A program made the translations under genes and the position numbers. The notes under the pieces are model-generated. The model did no database searches, was not told the DNA's origin, and was given only the letters and a program-made list of their open reading frames with translations. Below are positions 27,230 to 35,559 of a stretch of DNA of 49,476 nt, piece after piece (position 1 is the first letter of the stretch; each line of letters opens with the position of its first letter). The DNA lies in NCBI GenBank assembly GCA_007131745.1, contig SLPX01000097.1, forward strand, positions 1 through 49,476, given 5' to 3'. The stretch comes from Myxococcales bacterium (GTDB taxonomy: Bacteria > Myxococcota > Polyangia > HGW-17 > SLPX01).

Positions 27230-29143
27230 TCAATTCATGGACACGAAATCCAAATCCAGGCGTTTGAGGGTTTTCCGGGTGGGCACGCCTTTTGAGTCCC
27301 ATCCACGGATCTTGTAATAATCGGGCAACATTTTATCCAGGGGCACCACAGAGTCTTCGCGCGCCGGATTCAGCCGTTCGTGGGTGAACCTCTTCGTCAT
27401 GTTGTCCTGGTCGCCCGCGACTCCCTCCCTGATGTTGAACATCCGCTCCAGGTTATAGCCCCTCTCGCCGACTTCCAAAAACCGCCCGAAATCCATGTTC
27501 ATTCCGGTGGCAAGACGTACGTACTTAGAATGAGGCAACATGGGCAGATTCAACTTGAGAAATTTCGGAGGAATTTTCTGCAATCCGACAATAACCGGTG
27601 AAATAGCGATCAAAACCTTATCAATCGCCTTGGAAGCCAACGGCTTTTCGGGAAGAATAAAGGCCTGCGGAGGCACGAAAGTCCATGCCGTAAAAAGACA
27701 GCTTCCACCCGCGCTTATTGCGGCCATCAGGTTCTGGTTCAAAACCGTCCACCCCGGTTTTGACCTGTAATGTAAAGGATCCATGGTCATGGGACCATTT
27801 ATCTCGAAATAGATCACGTAGCCGCCGTCCAAGTGACAACCCCCGCGATTCGCTGTAGCATATCCCAGCGCATGACCCACCGCAGCCCGCGGAGAATAAC
27901 CTGCAAGCTCGAGCCCTTTTACATGCGGGGCAAATTCCCGTCCGCCGTATTTCTCGGAAAGGTAACGCACGCCCTCCGCCAGGTCCGCTCCTATTCCTTT
28001 CCGGTAGGCAATATCGTGGATGACATCTGCAATGTTTTCCGTCTTTCCGAAGTGAAGGCCGTTATCCCACAAACCTTTTTCATTTAACTCCATGGCAAAG
28101 CCCAGCACCGCGCCCGCGGACATGGTGTCGATGCCCAGCATGTCCAGGTCATAGTTCCATTCTATGATCTTTTCCATGTCGCCCACTTCAAGGTTAGACC
28201 CGATAAGGCAAAGTGTTTCGAACTCCGGCCCCTTTATCTTCTTTCCCTTGTATTCCACGACCCGGCCGCAGCGAATTGGGCAGGAAGGACAACCGGTGTT
28301 CCCTTTCAAGAAATCCGCGGCCATTCTCTCTCCGCTCAAATTATAGGCGTCCTTAAAAGAGCCCTTGAAGAAATTACGCGTGGGAAGAGCATTTTTGCTG
28401 TTGACGCGGTTTATGAACTGAGCGGTACCGTAGCTGGGCGCCAACACTCCTGTGGCCGGGTGTTTTTTGAGCATATCAATCCATTTTTTCACCTCTGCTC
28501 TATAATTTTCCGGATGAGGAACATTGATCTTCTTTTTCCCATCGGCCACGATCGCTTTCAGGTTCTTTGACCCCATGACCGCTCCCATCCCCGTCCTGCC
28601 GTGGACGCGATCGTGGGAAACCACCACCGCGTATTTGACAAGGTTCTCACCGGCCGGGCCAATCGCCAGTTTCCCGCCTTTTCCCAGGGCTTCCTGCGTT
28701 TCTTCAGTGTTCTTGCCCCACAAATCATCGGCCGGGCGGATTTCTACTTCGTCTTCATTTATATGGATGTACACAGGCGAATCAGCTTTTCCACGGATCA
28801 CGATCCCATCAAAACCCGCCTTTTTCAGTTGAATTCCAAACCGGCCTCCGCTGTTGGAATGGCCTATGGCCCCGGTAAGGGGGCTCTTCGCTGAAATATT
28901 GAAACGGCTGCTGCACGGAGCCCCCGTTCCGGTCAACGGAGAAGTCATGACCACAAGAATGTTTTCTTCGCCCAGGGGATCGATCCCCGGACCCAGAGAA
29001 TCCCAAAGAATCTTGGTGGCGATAAACCGACCACCCAGAAAAAGCTCTCGATCCCTGTCCGAAAGCGGATACTCTCCTACCGAACCCGAAGAAAGATCTA
29101 TATCCAGCACTTTTCCCATGTAGCCGTCATACACTGTCGCCAT
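27230..29143 (-). CDS. Aldehyde:ferredoxin oxidoreductase (tungsten enzyme)
   Basis: This is a tungstopterin and [4Fe-4S] enzyme of 637 residues that oxidises aldehydes to acids with ferredoxin, usually in anaerobes. The cluster ligands are C285, C288 and C292 in CPSCPIRCG and C482 in SCLFTAW, spaced as in the Pyrococcus furiosus enzyme. Other family marks are YMGKVLDIDLSSG at the start, APCSSRFNISAKSPLTGAIG, GRTGMGAVMGSKNLKAI and DMLGIDTMSAG. AGAGG lies 8 bases before the ATG. The neighbours are unrelated and no pterin synthesis or tungstate transport gene is in view. The presence of the gene suggests anaerobic growth. Confidence 0.93.
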   Translation of the reverse strand: MATVYDGYMGKVLDIDLSSGSVGEYPLSDRDRELFLGGRFIATKILWDSLGPGIDPLGEENILVVMTSPLTGTGAPCSSRFNISAKSPLTGAIGHSNSGGRFGIQLKKAGFDGIVIRGKADSPVYIHINEDEVEIRPADDLWGKNTEETQEALGKGGKLAIGPAGENLVKYAVVVSHDRVHGRTGMGAVMGSKNLKAIVADGKKKINVPHPENYRAEVKKWIDMLKKHPATGVLAPSYGTAQFINRVNSKNALPTRNFFKGSFKDAYNLSGERMAADFLKGNTGCPSCPIRCGRVVEYKGKKIKGPEFETLCLIGSNLEVGDMEKIIEWNYDLDMLGIDTMSAGAVLGFAMELNEKGLWDNGLHFGKTENIADVIHDIAYRKGIGADLAEGVRYLSEKYGGREFAPHVKGLELAGYSPRAAVGHALGYATANRGGCHLDGGYVIYFEINGPMTMDPLHYRSKPGWTVLNQNLMAAISAGGSCLFTAWTFVPPQAFILPEKPLASKAIDKVLIAISPVIVGLQKIPPKFLKLNLPMLPHSKYVRLATGMNMDFGRFLEVGERGYNLERMFNIREGVAGDQDNMTKRFTHERLNPAREDSVVPLDKMLPDYYKIRGWDSKGVPTRKTLKRLDLDFVSMN

Positions 29144-29287
29144 GATTCAACCTCTTCTCTCTTGATGGTTTATACACAAGCTTTTTCCCGGCGCCCGGTC
29201 GGAATGTAACACATACGAGTTCAATTCGTGGAACAAATAATGAACCACAGATTCAACCTACACACGGGCCCCAAAATTTTTCATCTG

Positions 29288-30946
29288 CTAATCAAAATCC
29301 ACGTGCAAGGTATAGGGCCCACTCAATTCCACCCCGTTTGATACATATGTATCTACAATAATGAAATACCTACCTGGTCCTATGAAATGAGAAAGCGAAA
29401 TATGTGCTCTGGCAAGGCAGGCATTGGGATCGTCTGCGTCGAGAAGATGAACATCCATGTCATCGCCCTCGCCGTCATCGACCGTTGCAGTCAGTGTTCC
29501 ACTCCGGTCCACGGTGAAAAAGTATACCACCTCGGGACCACTCTCATCAGCGGGCGAACAGTTGTAAATGTCAAACTCCCTGACACCCGAAACCGAAGTG
29601 TCGTCGCTGTGAGAGAATGGAAAGCTCGTGATTTCGTACGGACACTCATGCGTTCCGTCCGGAGTGCACGGAAAAAACACCCTGTGGTCAATGTCCCTCA
29701 CGTCTATCAGGAAATAATCTACAGGGTCATTCATGTTCGTCCAGGCGTGAGTTATGAACTCGATCCAGTTGGCTATGCCGGGTATGACCTGGCAGCCGGC
29801 GGACCAGTTGTGTACCGCAGCTCCACCCAGAGGAGCATTAACGGATCCCATGTGAATATTGTGAGCGCTTCCGGTGCGCTGGTGATCCTGGGGCGAATGA
29901 GGGGGAAGCCAGCCGTTGCGATCGCTATCCCAAAAACCGTTGTTATTCGCATCATCCCATACCAAATAACTGCTCTCGTTTATCCGAAGAGCATTGTAAC
30001 TCCGGTGCCAACCGTTTATGTATCGATAACGCCGGTTAGCCCTGAGAGATGAAGAATTGTGCCAGCCGAAATCATACGCCCCCGTGTTCGTTGTAACGGG
30101 AAACTCCCTGACATTTTTGTCTCCGTTCAGGTCGCGCCACAAAAGCACTATGGTGTTGTTGAATCGGTTGGGAAGATTTGAATTCGGCACAAGACGACCT
30201 GGGTAACCCCGACGCAATCCCACAACGCTCCTAACCCCCGGAGTCGTGACCATGGAAACACCCGTGGTTAACTCCGCGATTTCTCTGTAGAGATCATAAG
30301 CTTCGTCTTGGGTCAGGTTCATCACTCCGACCGGTGTCTCGTAGCACCGCGTGGGTTCGGTCCACGCGGTCGCCCTTTCAAAAAGGGGCATGTTGTCGTT
30401 GTAATCCGGAATAACGATATCAGGGAGATCCTTGTGCAAAGATCCCGCCCTAGGAAGTCGGTAGGTTCCATTCGGCTCGGGTTCTATGTGGGCTATTCTG
30501 CCTTCCTCTTGATCATCAATCTCGTTTCCGCTCATTCGAAAAAAGAGCTGATGGTTCGCAACGTATTTGTCTCTTAACGACTTAAGGTCGCTTCGCTCAA
30601 ATGTCTTGTACCCGGGGTGCATGAAAGATTCCGCTGGATCGAAATCCATCATGTACACGAAAATATCGTCGTAATCAAAGCCGCAACTCGTGGGAACATA
30701 AGCATCGGGTTCATCAGGGCCTGCATCCTGTAAGACCTCTGCATCTTGTTGGATAACCTCTCCATCGACAATGATTTCACCGTCTGCTTCAACAACGGAT
30801 CCGTCAATCATGGATTGTGACCCATCCTGCTCTTCACCTGCGCCGCCGAAAACCCCTTCACCGCATCCCGCCGAAATCAGCGGAGCAGCGGCAAAAAGGA
30901 CAACAATCAACTCAGGTAAAAAACCTTTTACAGTGTTAGTTTTCAT
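29288..30946 (-). CDS. L,D-transpeptidase-like lipoprotein with PPC domain
   Basis: This is a lipoprotein of 552 residues starting at 30946 (GAGGG upstream), with lipobox ISAGC and an Asp/Gly/Glu-rich linker. A catalytic-looking motif VHNWSAGCQVI (H379, S382, G384, C385), preceded by an IHMG segment, resembles the H-x2-S-x-GC core of YkuD-type L,D-transpeptidases, though the rest of the domain differs from that family as I know it. The last 130 residues look like a bacterial prepeptidase carboxy-terminal (PPC) beta-domain, with TVDRSGTLTATVDDG and FIGPGRYFIIVD. It may act on peptidoglycan or on peptides at the cell surface. It stands between the aldehyde oxidoreductase gene and the membrane kinase gene, all on the minus strand. 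Confidence 0.65.
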   Translation of the reverse strand: MKTNTVKGFLPELIVVLFAAAPLISAGCGEGVFGGAGEEQDGSQSMIDGSVVEADGEIIVDGEVIQQDAEVLQDAGPDEPDAYVPTSCGFDYDDIFVYMMDFDPAESFMHPGYKTFERSDLKSLRDKYVANHQLFFRMSGNEIDDQEEGRIAHIEPEPNGTYRLPRAGSLHKDLPDIVIPDYNDNMPLFERATAWTEPTRCYETPVGVMNLTQDEAYDLYREIAELTTGVSMVTTPGVRSVVGLRRGYPGRLVPNSNLPNRFNNTIVLLWRDLNGDKNVREFPVTTNTGAYDFGWHNSSSLRANRRYRYINGWHRSYNALRINESSYLVWDDANNNGFWDSDRNGWLPPHSPQDHQRTGSAHNIHMGSVNAPLGGAAVHNWSAGCQVIPGIANWIEFITHAWTNMNDPVDYFLIDVRDIDHRVFFPCTPDGTHECPYEITSFPFSHSDDTSVSGVREFDIYNCSPADESGPEVVYFFTVDRSGTLTATVDDGEGDDMDVHLLDADDPNACLARAHISLSHFIGPGRYFIIVDTYVSNGVELSGPYTLHVDFD

Positions 30947-31017
30947 CGCCTTTTTCCCTCTGAAACCCAATTTTTCATGACACTTCATTGCATTTCATAC
31001 TTTCCACACTGCAGGTA

Positions 31018-33237
31018 TTACTTTTTCTTTTCGATTTGCGCCACGGCATTTTTTATCGCCGCTGCCAGGTGTCCTGAAACCTTTTTATCTATCGTCAAGT
31101 TCATCTCGACCTTCCTGCCTTGACGACCTGCGTCCAATTTTGCAAATACGGATCCCATGCCCAACCCTTTTTCGAGTTCCCTCACATGTTTCTGCATCGA
31201 CGTTTCCGCTGCCGCTGCTTCTTTTTCGCTTCCAAAATAAAACCCCATGTTCAAAACCATATCCCCGGACAAATCCAACTCCAGGGTCAACCCTTCGGGT
31301 CGCGGCGCCTTTTCGTCACCAAACATCTTTTCAAAGAGCCATGAAGACGGAAATCCTGCCAGCCACATGGTTTGTTCATCGCTAAGCTCTTCCGCGAATC
31401 GCCTTATCCGAGGGTTCATCCAGGCGTTGTTTTTTCGTTCTATTCGATCATTGAACCACTTCTCGTCCGCGTTTTTCCTGCTTGTAAGGATCACTGTGTG
31501 TTCATCGGGCCACCCTATCCAAAGCGGTTTCTTTTCGAAAACGATTTGTGTCAAGCGATCCCGCCGCTTCAATGACATGTCCGCGTCCGACATGCGGCCG
31601 AATACTTCAACACATGATTCGAGTTTTTCTCTCGTCCATTTACCTCGGATCACAACATCAAAAGACTCAATGGTCTTTTCGCCGAGCGCTCCAAAAGCAA
31701 TCCACTCCAGATCTCCCCCCGGATCAATGCTGCACATGCTCGACACCAGTGACAACAATAGTTGCACCTTCGGAACATTCAAATCCTTGACAACTGCCTT
31801 GAAAAAATCCGTCTCGACAAGCTTTGCATAAGAAAACCAGGCCACAAAACCATTGTCTCGATCCATCATCCGCAAAATCGTGCTTGATGGAACAGAACCG
31901 CCCTGAACTCCCCTTTGACCCGGTCCATTCTCTTCCCGCGTTTGCGTCCGTTGATGCCCCAACCCTTCATTATCCAAAAACTTCATAGCGGCATTCTCGG
32001 CTTTATCCAATGCCTGTTGCATGAAACCGCTCTCAGGTTGGGTGGCCCTTTGCTCTTCACCCGTCGGATAGGCCACAAAAACGTAAACAGCCAATCCCGC
32101 GACAACCAACAACCCTGCAAGTCCGAATACCGCGGTACGCCATTTATGCGACCCGGATTTCATTTTTCTTACTATCGGTGCAAGCGCATCCTCTCGGGTC
32201 ATGCGCCGACGAGGAGGTTCCCCCTGCGGTCCTGTAGCTGTTTTTCCGGATGAAGATCCGGGCTGAACAGGGCCGGTTATCCTTCGTCCATCTACGTTTC
32301 GGCCCTGCTTGGAATCCGAGGCCGGTTTCATCTCGATCGTCGGCCCGGTGGGAGACACATCCACGCCGCCCGCGACAGGCATATCCGCTGTCCGGCGCCT
32401 CGGCGCAATCCCTCCTCCGGCCGCTGCTTCCGCAATGGTTTTCCCAAACTCAACAACGGTTGTCGGCCTGGCTTCCGCCCGAGTGGACAAGGCTCGAAGC
32501 AATTCAATTTCCATGTCACCCGGGAGTACGATTCCCAAGTCCGAAGGACGCGCGGGGTTCAGCCGAGATTCCGGATCTCCCGAATCCATCCAAGGAAGCC
32601 TCCCTGTCGCCATGGCATAGAAGACAAGGGCCAGCTCGTAAACATCCGAACTCTTGTTGGCCGGCTGACCGAAAAACCGTTCCGGAGCCATGTAAGCCGG
32701 TGTTCCTCTCACTCCCCCATCTCTCGTCAATGTCGACATCGGCGCGCTCTCCGCTTTTGCAATGCCGAAATCCAACAACACAGCGTACTGTCCTTCACCG
32801 ACAAGAAAAATATTTTCCGGCTTGATGTCCCTGTGAACAAGGCCCCGATCGTGAAGCGCTGCCACAGCTGAAACCAGCTGATCCAGCAACGATAGCGACA
32901 GATCCATCTCCATGGGTCCGCGCGCCAGCCTATCGGCCAAACACTCACCTTCCAGCCGCTCCATGGCCAGATAAGGCCTTCCGTCAGGAAGCTCTCCGAA
33001 TCCCAGCAATTTCACTACGGCCGGGTGGTTAATTTCGTACAAAAGACGAGCTTCCTCGAAAAAACGGCTCTTATCGCTTTCACTTTCGAGCATTATGTTA
33101 TGCAAAACCTTGAGAGCCACCGTCCTGTGCCCCCAGCGCGCACTGTACACCGTTCCACTACCCCCGCTGCCAAGCACGTCCTTGAGAATAAAATCTCCCA
33201 GACGATCATTCATCGATTGATTTACATTCACATCCAT
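31018..33237 (-). CDS. Membrane-anchored Ser/Thr protein kinase
   Basis: This is a PknB-like kinase of 739 residues. The start at 33237 places the kinase domain at the usual distance from the amino end: GSGGSGTVY loop (23-31), Lys in VALKVL (K43), HRDIKPENI, DFGIA and APE all present. A Pro/Thr-rich linker leads to one membrane helix (about 366-388, GLAGLLVVAGLAVYVFV). The outer part of 350 residues is alpha/beta and I do not recognise it; it carries no PASTA repeats. A longer open frame upstream lacks a ribosome site and has a poor start region. The gene precedes the small membrane protein, the FHA activator and the cyclase in this region. Confidence 0.85.
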   Translation of the reverse strand: MDVNVNQSMNDRLGDFILKDVLGSGGSGTVYSARWGHRTVALKVLHNIMLESESDKSRFFEEARLLYEINHPAVVKLLGFGELPDGRPYLAMERLEGECLADRLARGPMEMDLSLSLLDQLVSAVAALHDRGLVHRDIKPENIFLVGEGQYAVLLDFGIAKAESAPMSTLTRDGGVRGTPAYMAPERFFGQPANKSSDVYELALVFYAMATGRLPWMDSGDPESRLNPARPSDLGIVLPGDMEIELLRALSTRAEARPTTVVEFGKTIAEAAAGGGIAPRRRTADMPVAGGVDVSPTGPTIEMKPASDSKQGRNVDGRRITGPVQPGSSSGKTATGPQGEPPRRRMTREDALAPIVRKMKSGSHKWRTAVFGLAGLLVVAGLAVYVFVAYPTGEEQRATQPESGFMQQALDKAENAAMKFLDNEGLGHQRTQTREENGPGQRGVQGGSVPSSTILRMMDRDNGFVAWFSYAKLVETDFFKAVVKDLNVPKVQLLLSLVSSMCSIDPGGDLEWIAFGALGEKTIESFDVVIRGKWTREKLESCVEVFGRMSDADMSLKRRDRLTQIVFEKKPLWIGWPDEHTVILTSRKNADEKWFNDRIERKNNAWMNPRIRRFAEELSDEQTMWLAGFPSSWLFEKMFGDEKAPRPEGLTLELDLSGDMVLNMGFYFGSEKEAAAAETSMQKHVRELEKGLGMGSVFAKLDAGRQGRKVEMNLTIDKKVSGHLAAAIKNAVAQIEKKK

Positions 33238-33465
33238 AAACCCGAATCTATCCGCATTTCTGTCGATACGCAACCTGCAGTCGACCACCGCTTGAACGCT
33301 GCCGCTCAATGCAGCCCCCCTTTTCTTTACAGAGGTTTTGTTTGAACTGAAAAGAAGAATGCTCGAACATGCAGATAGCAAATACACCCGGCATCCAAGA
33401 TGTGATTTCCAAAAGGGAGAGAAAAAAAGAAGGGGCAAATCAACCTGCAAACAGACGTTTGAGAA

Positions 33466-33951
33466 TCACGCCGAGGCTTTTAACTGCTTTCTTTTCTTCA
33501 ATGCTGAGGACCCGTAGGCCGCTGCGGCTCCCAGCCCGGCCACCGCTCCCACAAAATACGCCAGGCTCCTGGCCGAAGCGGGCGCCATCGGTCCCAGGTC
33601 GTACTGAGGGTTCACCAAGATCGAAATGAGAGCCATGGCCACAAGTGCAATCGCTGCTATGGGCACCGCCTTGTTCATGAACATCATAACGATTAGCGCC
33701 AGCGCTATGACCGCGGTCAACCCGAAAAAAGCCGCTCCCGCCTTCAGTCGCCCGGTCTGCTCATTCAACGCCAGAAGACTCTTGGCATCCTCGGAACCCG
33801 AATCCGCCATTTGGGTCAACTCGGCTTTCATGGGCGAGACGAGCTTGTTGATGTCGTCGGCATCTTTCATGCTTCTGTTTGTTCCCAAAAGTCCGATACC
33901 AGCCGTTACCACCAGCATCAAAACCGCTATGATCATTGTTGCAATACGCAT
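33466..33951 (-). CDS. Small membrane protein with four helices
   Basis: This protein of 161 residues starts at 33951, where GGAGG lies 5 bases before the ATG. One helix at the amino end is followed by a soluble part with SMKDADDINKL and by three more helices; the tail is Lys-rich (KKRKQLKASA). I do not recognise the family. It lies between the membrane kinase gene and the divergent FHA activator gene, so it may be regulated with either. Confidence 0.55.
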   Translation of the reverse strand: MRIATMIIAVLMLVVTAGIGLLGTNRSMKDADDINKLVSPMKAELTQMADSGSEDAKSLLALNEQTGRLKAGAAFFGLTAVIALALIVMMFMNKAVPIAAIALVAMALISILVNPQYDLGPMAPASARSLAYFVGAVAGLGAAAAYGSSALKKRKQLKASA

Positions 33952-34220
33952 GGCTTCCTCCTGTTTTCCTTGCTTTGTTGTTCCTTTGTTGTTGAGTTCA
34001 AAATTTTCATTGCAGCAAGAAAACAAAGCAACAGGTGTGCCAAAACCACAACACCCTGAAATTACTACATGTTGCAAGCCTCCCAGTTTTCCTCCGAACG
34101 GTTGCACGCGGTTTTCCGTGTTATGCAAAACCCGCAAAAAGCACCCTCTTGTGTACAATTCCCCACGAAGCTGTCAAACCGTTTGCTTTCCCGTTGGATT
34201 TCGGCAAAACTCAAAACGCT

Positions 34221-35555
34221 ATGAGATTTACTCGAGTCACGAATCAAAGATATGTCGAGTCACCCGTGCGAACCAGCAGCCTAAGGATTCTCAAGGGTCC
34301 GGACGCTGGGAGGGAAATCTCCATACCCCCTGTAGGTGTAGTGATCGGCGCGGACCCGGCAAACGACGTTACCCTTACGGACGAGGCGGTATCCGGAAGA
34401 CACTGCACCATCGTTCCAACCCAAAACGGGTTCAAAGTACAGGATCTCGGTTCCAAGAACGGCACTTTCCTTGACGACCTGGCACTTACCGAAGCTGTGG
34501 TTCCTGTGGGCGGCGTACTGCGCATCGGCCGCACGCTTATTCAACTGATGCCCGGCGAAGAAATAATAGACATACCCCCAAGCGACCGGGACGGTTTCGG
34601 AGAGCTTCGCGGAACCAGTCTCGCTATGCGAAAGGTGTATGGTTTGCTCGAAAGAGCGGCCGGCTCGAACGCTCCCATACTTTTTCTGGGAGAGAGCGGC
34701 ACCGGAAAAGAACTGGCTGCAAGAGCCATACACGAAAACAGTCCTCGCAAAAACGGCCCTTTCGTTATCTTTGACTGCGGCGCGGCTTCCGAAACCCTTA
34801 TCGCTTCTGATCTTTTCGGCCACGCAAAGGGGGCTTTCACCGGCGCGGATCAATCCAGGAACGGAGCGTTCGCGGACGCTCACGGAGGAACCCTGTTCCT
34901 GGATGAAATCGGAGATCTTCCCCTAGACCTTCAACCCAAGCTTTTGCGCATGCTGGAAAGAGGAGAAGTTACCGCGCTGGGAACCAACAAGACCAAGGTT
35001 TTCGACGTGAGGATCGTAGCTGCGACTCATCGAAACCTCTGGGACGAAGTGTGCACCGGAGCGTTTCGCGGTGATCTCTACTATCGCCTGGCGGTGGTGG
35101 AAGTTCATCTTCCACCGCTTAGAGCCCACAAGGATGACATTGCGGAACTTGTAGCCGGTTTTCTATCTGCCCATAACCGCGCCGCAAAATACAAACCTCT
35201 CGACATAAAGGGCCCGAACCTGGATCTGCTGACCTCATATCACTGGCCTGGAAATGTAAGGGAACTGCGAAACGTCATTCAACGAGCGCTCGCGCTGAGT
35301 CCGGAAAACGCGGGTTTTCAAGACATGCCCATTCTCCTGCGCTCCGCGCCCGGCTTAAACGAAAGTGAAACCACGGTCACCGCGGATCGTCCTTTTCGCG
35401 AAGCCAAGGCCGAAGTGGTGGAACGATTTGAAAAGGCATATCTGCAGGACCTGCTTCGGCGGTCGGGTGAAAATCTTTCCAACGCCGCGCGCATCGCGAA
35501 CCTGGAAAGAAAGTATCTTTACACCCTGCTGGACAAGCACGGCCTTCGAAAATAA
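34221..35555 (+). CDS. Sigma-54-dependent activator with FHA sensor domain
   Basis: This is a bacterial enhancer-binding protein of 444 residues. An FHA domain (about 21-105, with [12 protein letters not shown] and DLGSKNGTF) replaces the usual receiver or GAF sensor. The AAA+ domain has Walker A GESGTGKE (157-164), the sigma-54 contact motif GAFTGA (204-209), Walker [13 protein letters not shown] and the Arg-containing WPGNVREL. A Fis-type helix-turn-helix ends the protein. FHA domains bind phosphothreonine, so a Ser/Thr kinase is the likely upstream partner; this pairing is typical of Myxococcota, and one such kinase lies about 1 kb away. The start chosen lacks a strong ribosome site. It converges with the cyclase gene after 4 bases. 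Confidence 0.92.
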   Translation: MRFTRVTNQRYVESPVRTSSLRILKGPDAGREISIPPVGVVIGADPANDVTLTDEAVSGRHCTIVPTQNGFKVQDLGSKNGTFLDDLALTEAVVPVGGVLRIGRTLIQLMPGEEIIDIPPSDRDGFGELRGTSLAMRKVYGLLERAAGSNAPILFLGESGTGKELAARAIHENSPRKNGPFVIFDCGAASETLIASDLFGHAKGAFTGADQSRNGAFADAHGGTLFLDEIGDLPLDLQPKLLRMLERGEVTALGTNKTKVFDVRIVAATHRNLWDEVCTGAFRGDLYYRLAVVEVHLPPLRAHKDDIAELVAGFLSAHNRAAKYKPLDIKGPNLDLLTSYHWPGNVRELRNVIQRALALSPENAGFQDMPILLRSAPGLNESETTVTADRPFREAKAEVVERFEKAYLQDLLRRSGENLSNAARIANLERKYLYTLLDKHGLRK

Positions 35556-35559
35556 TTTT

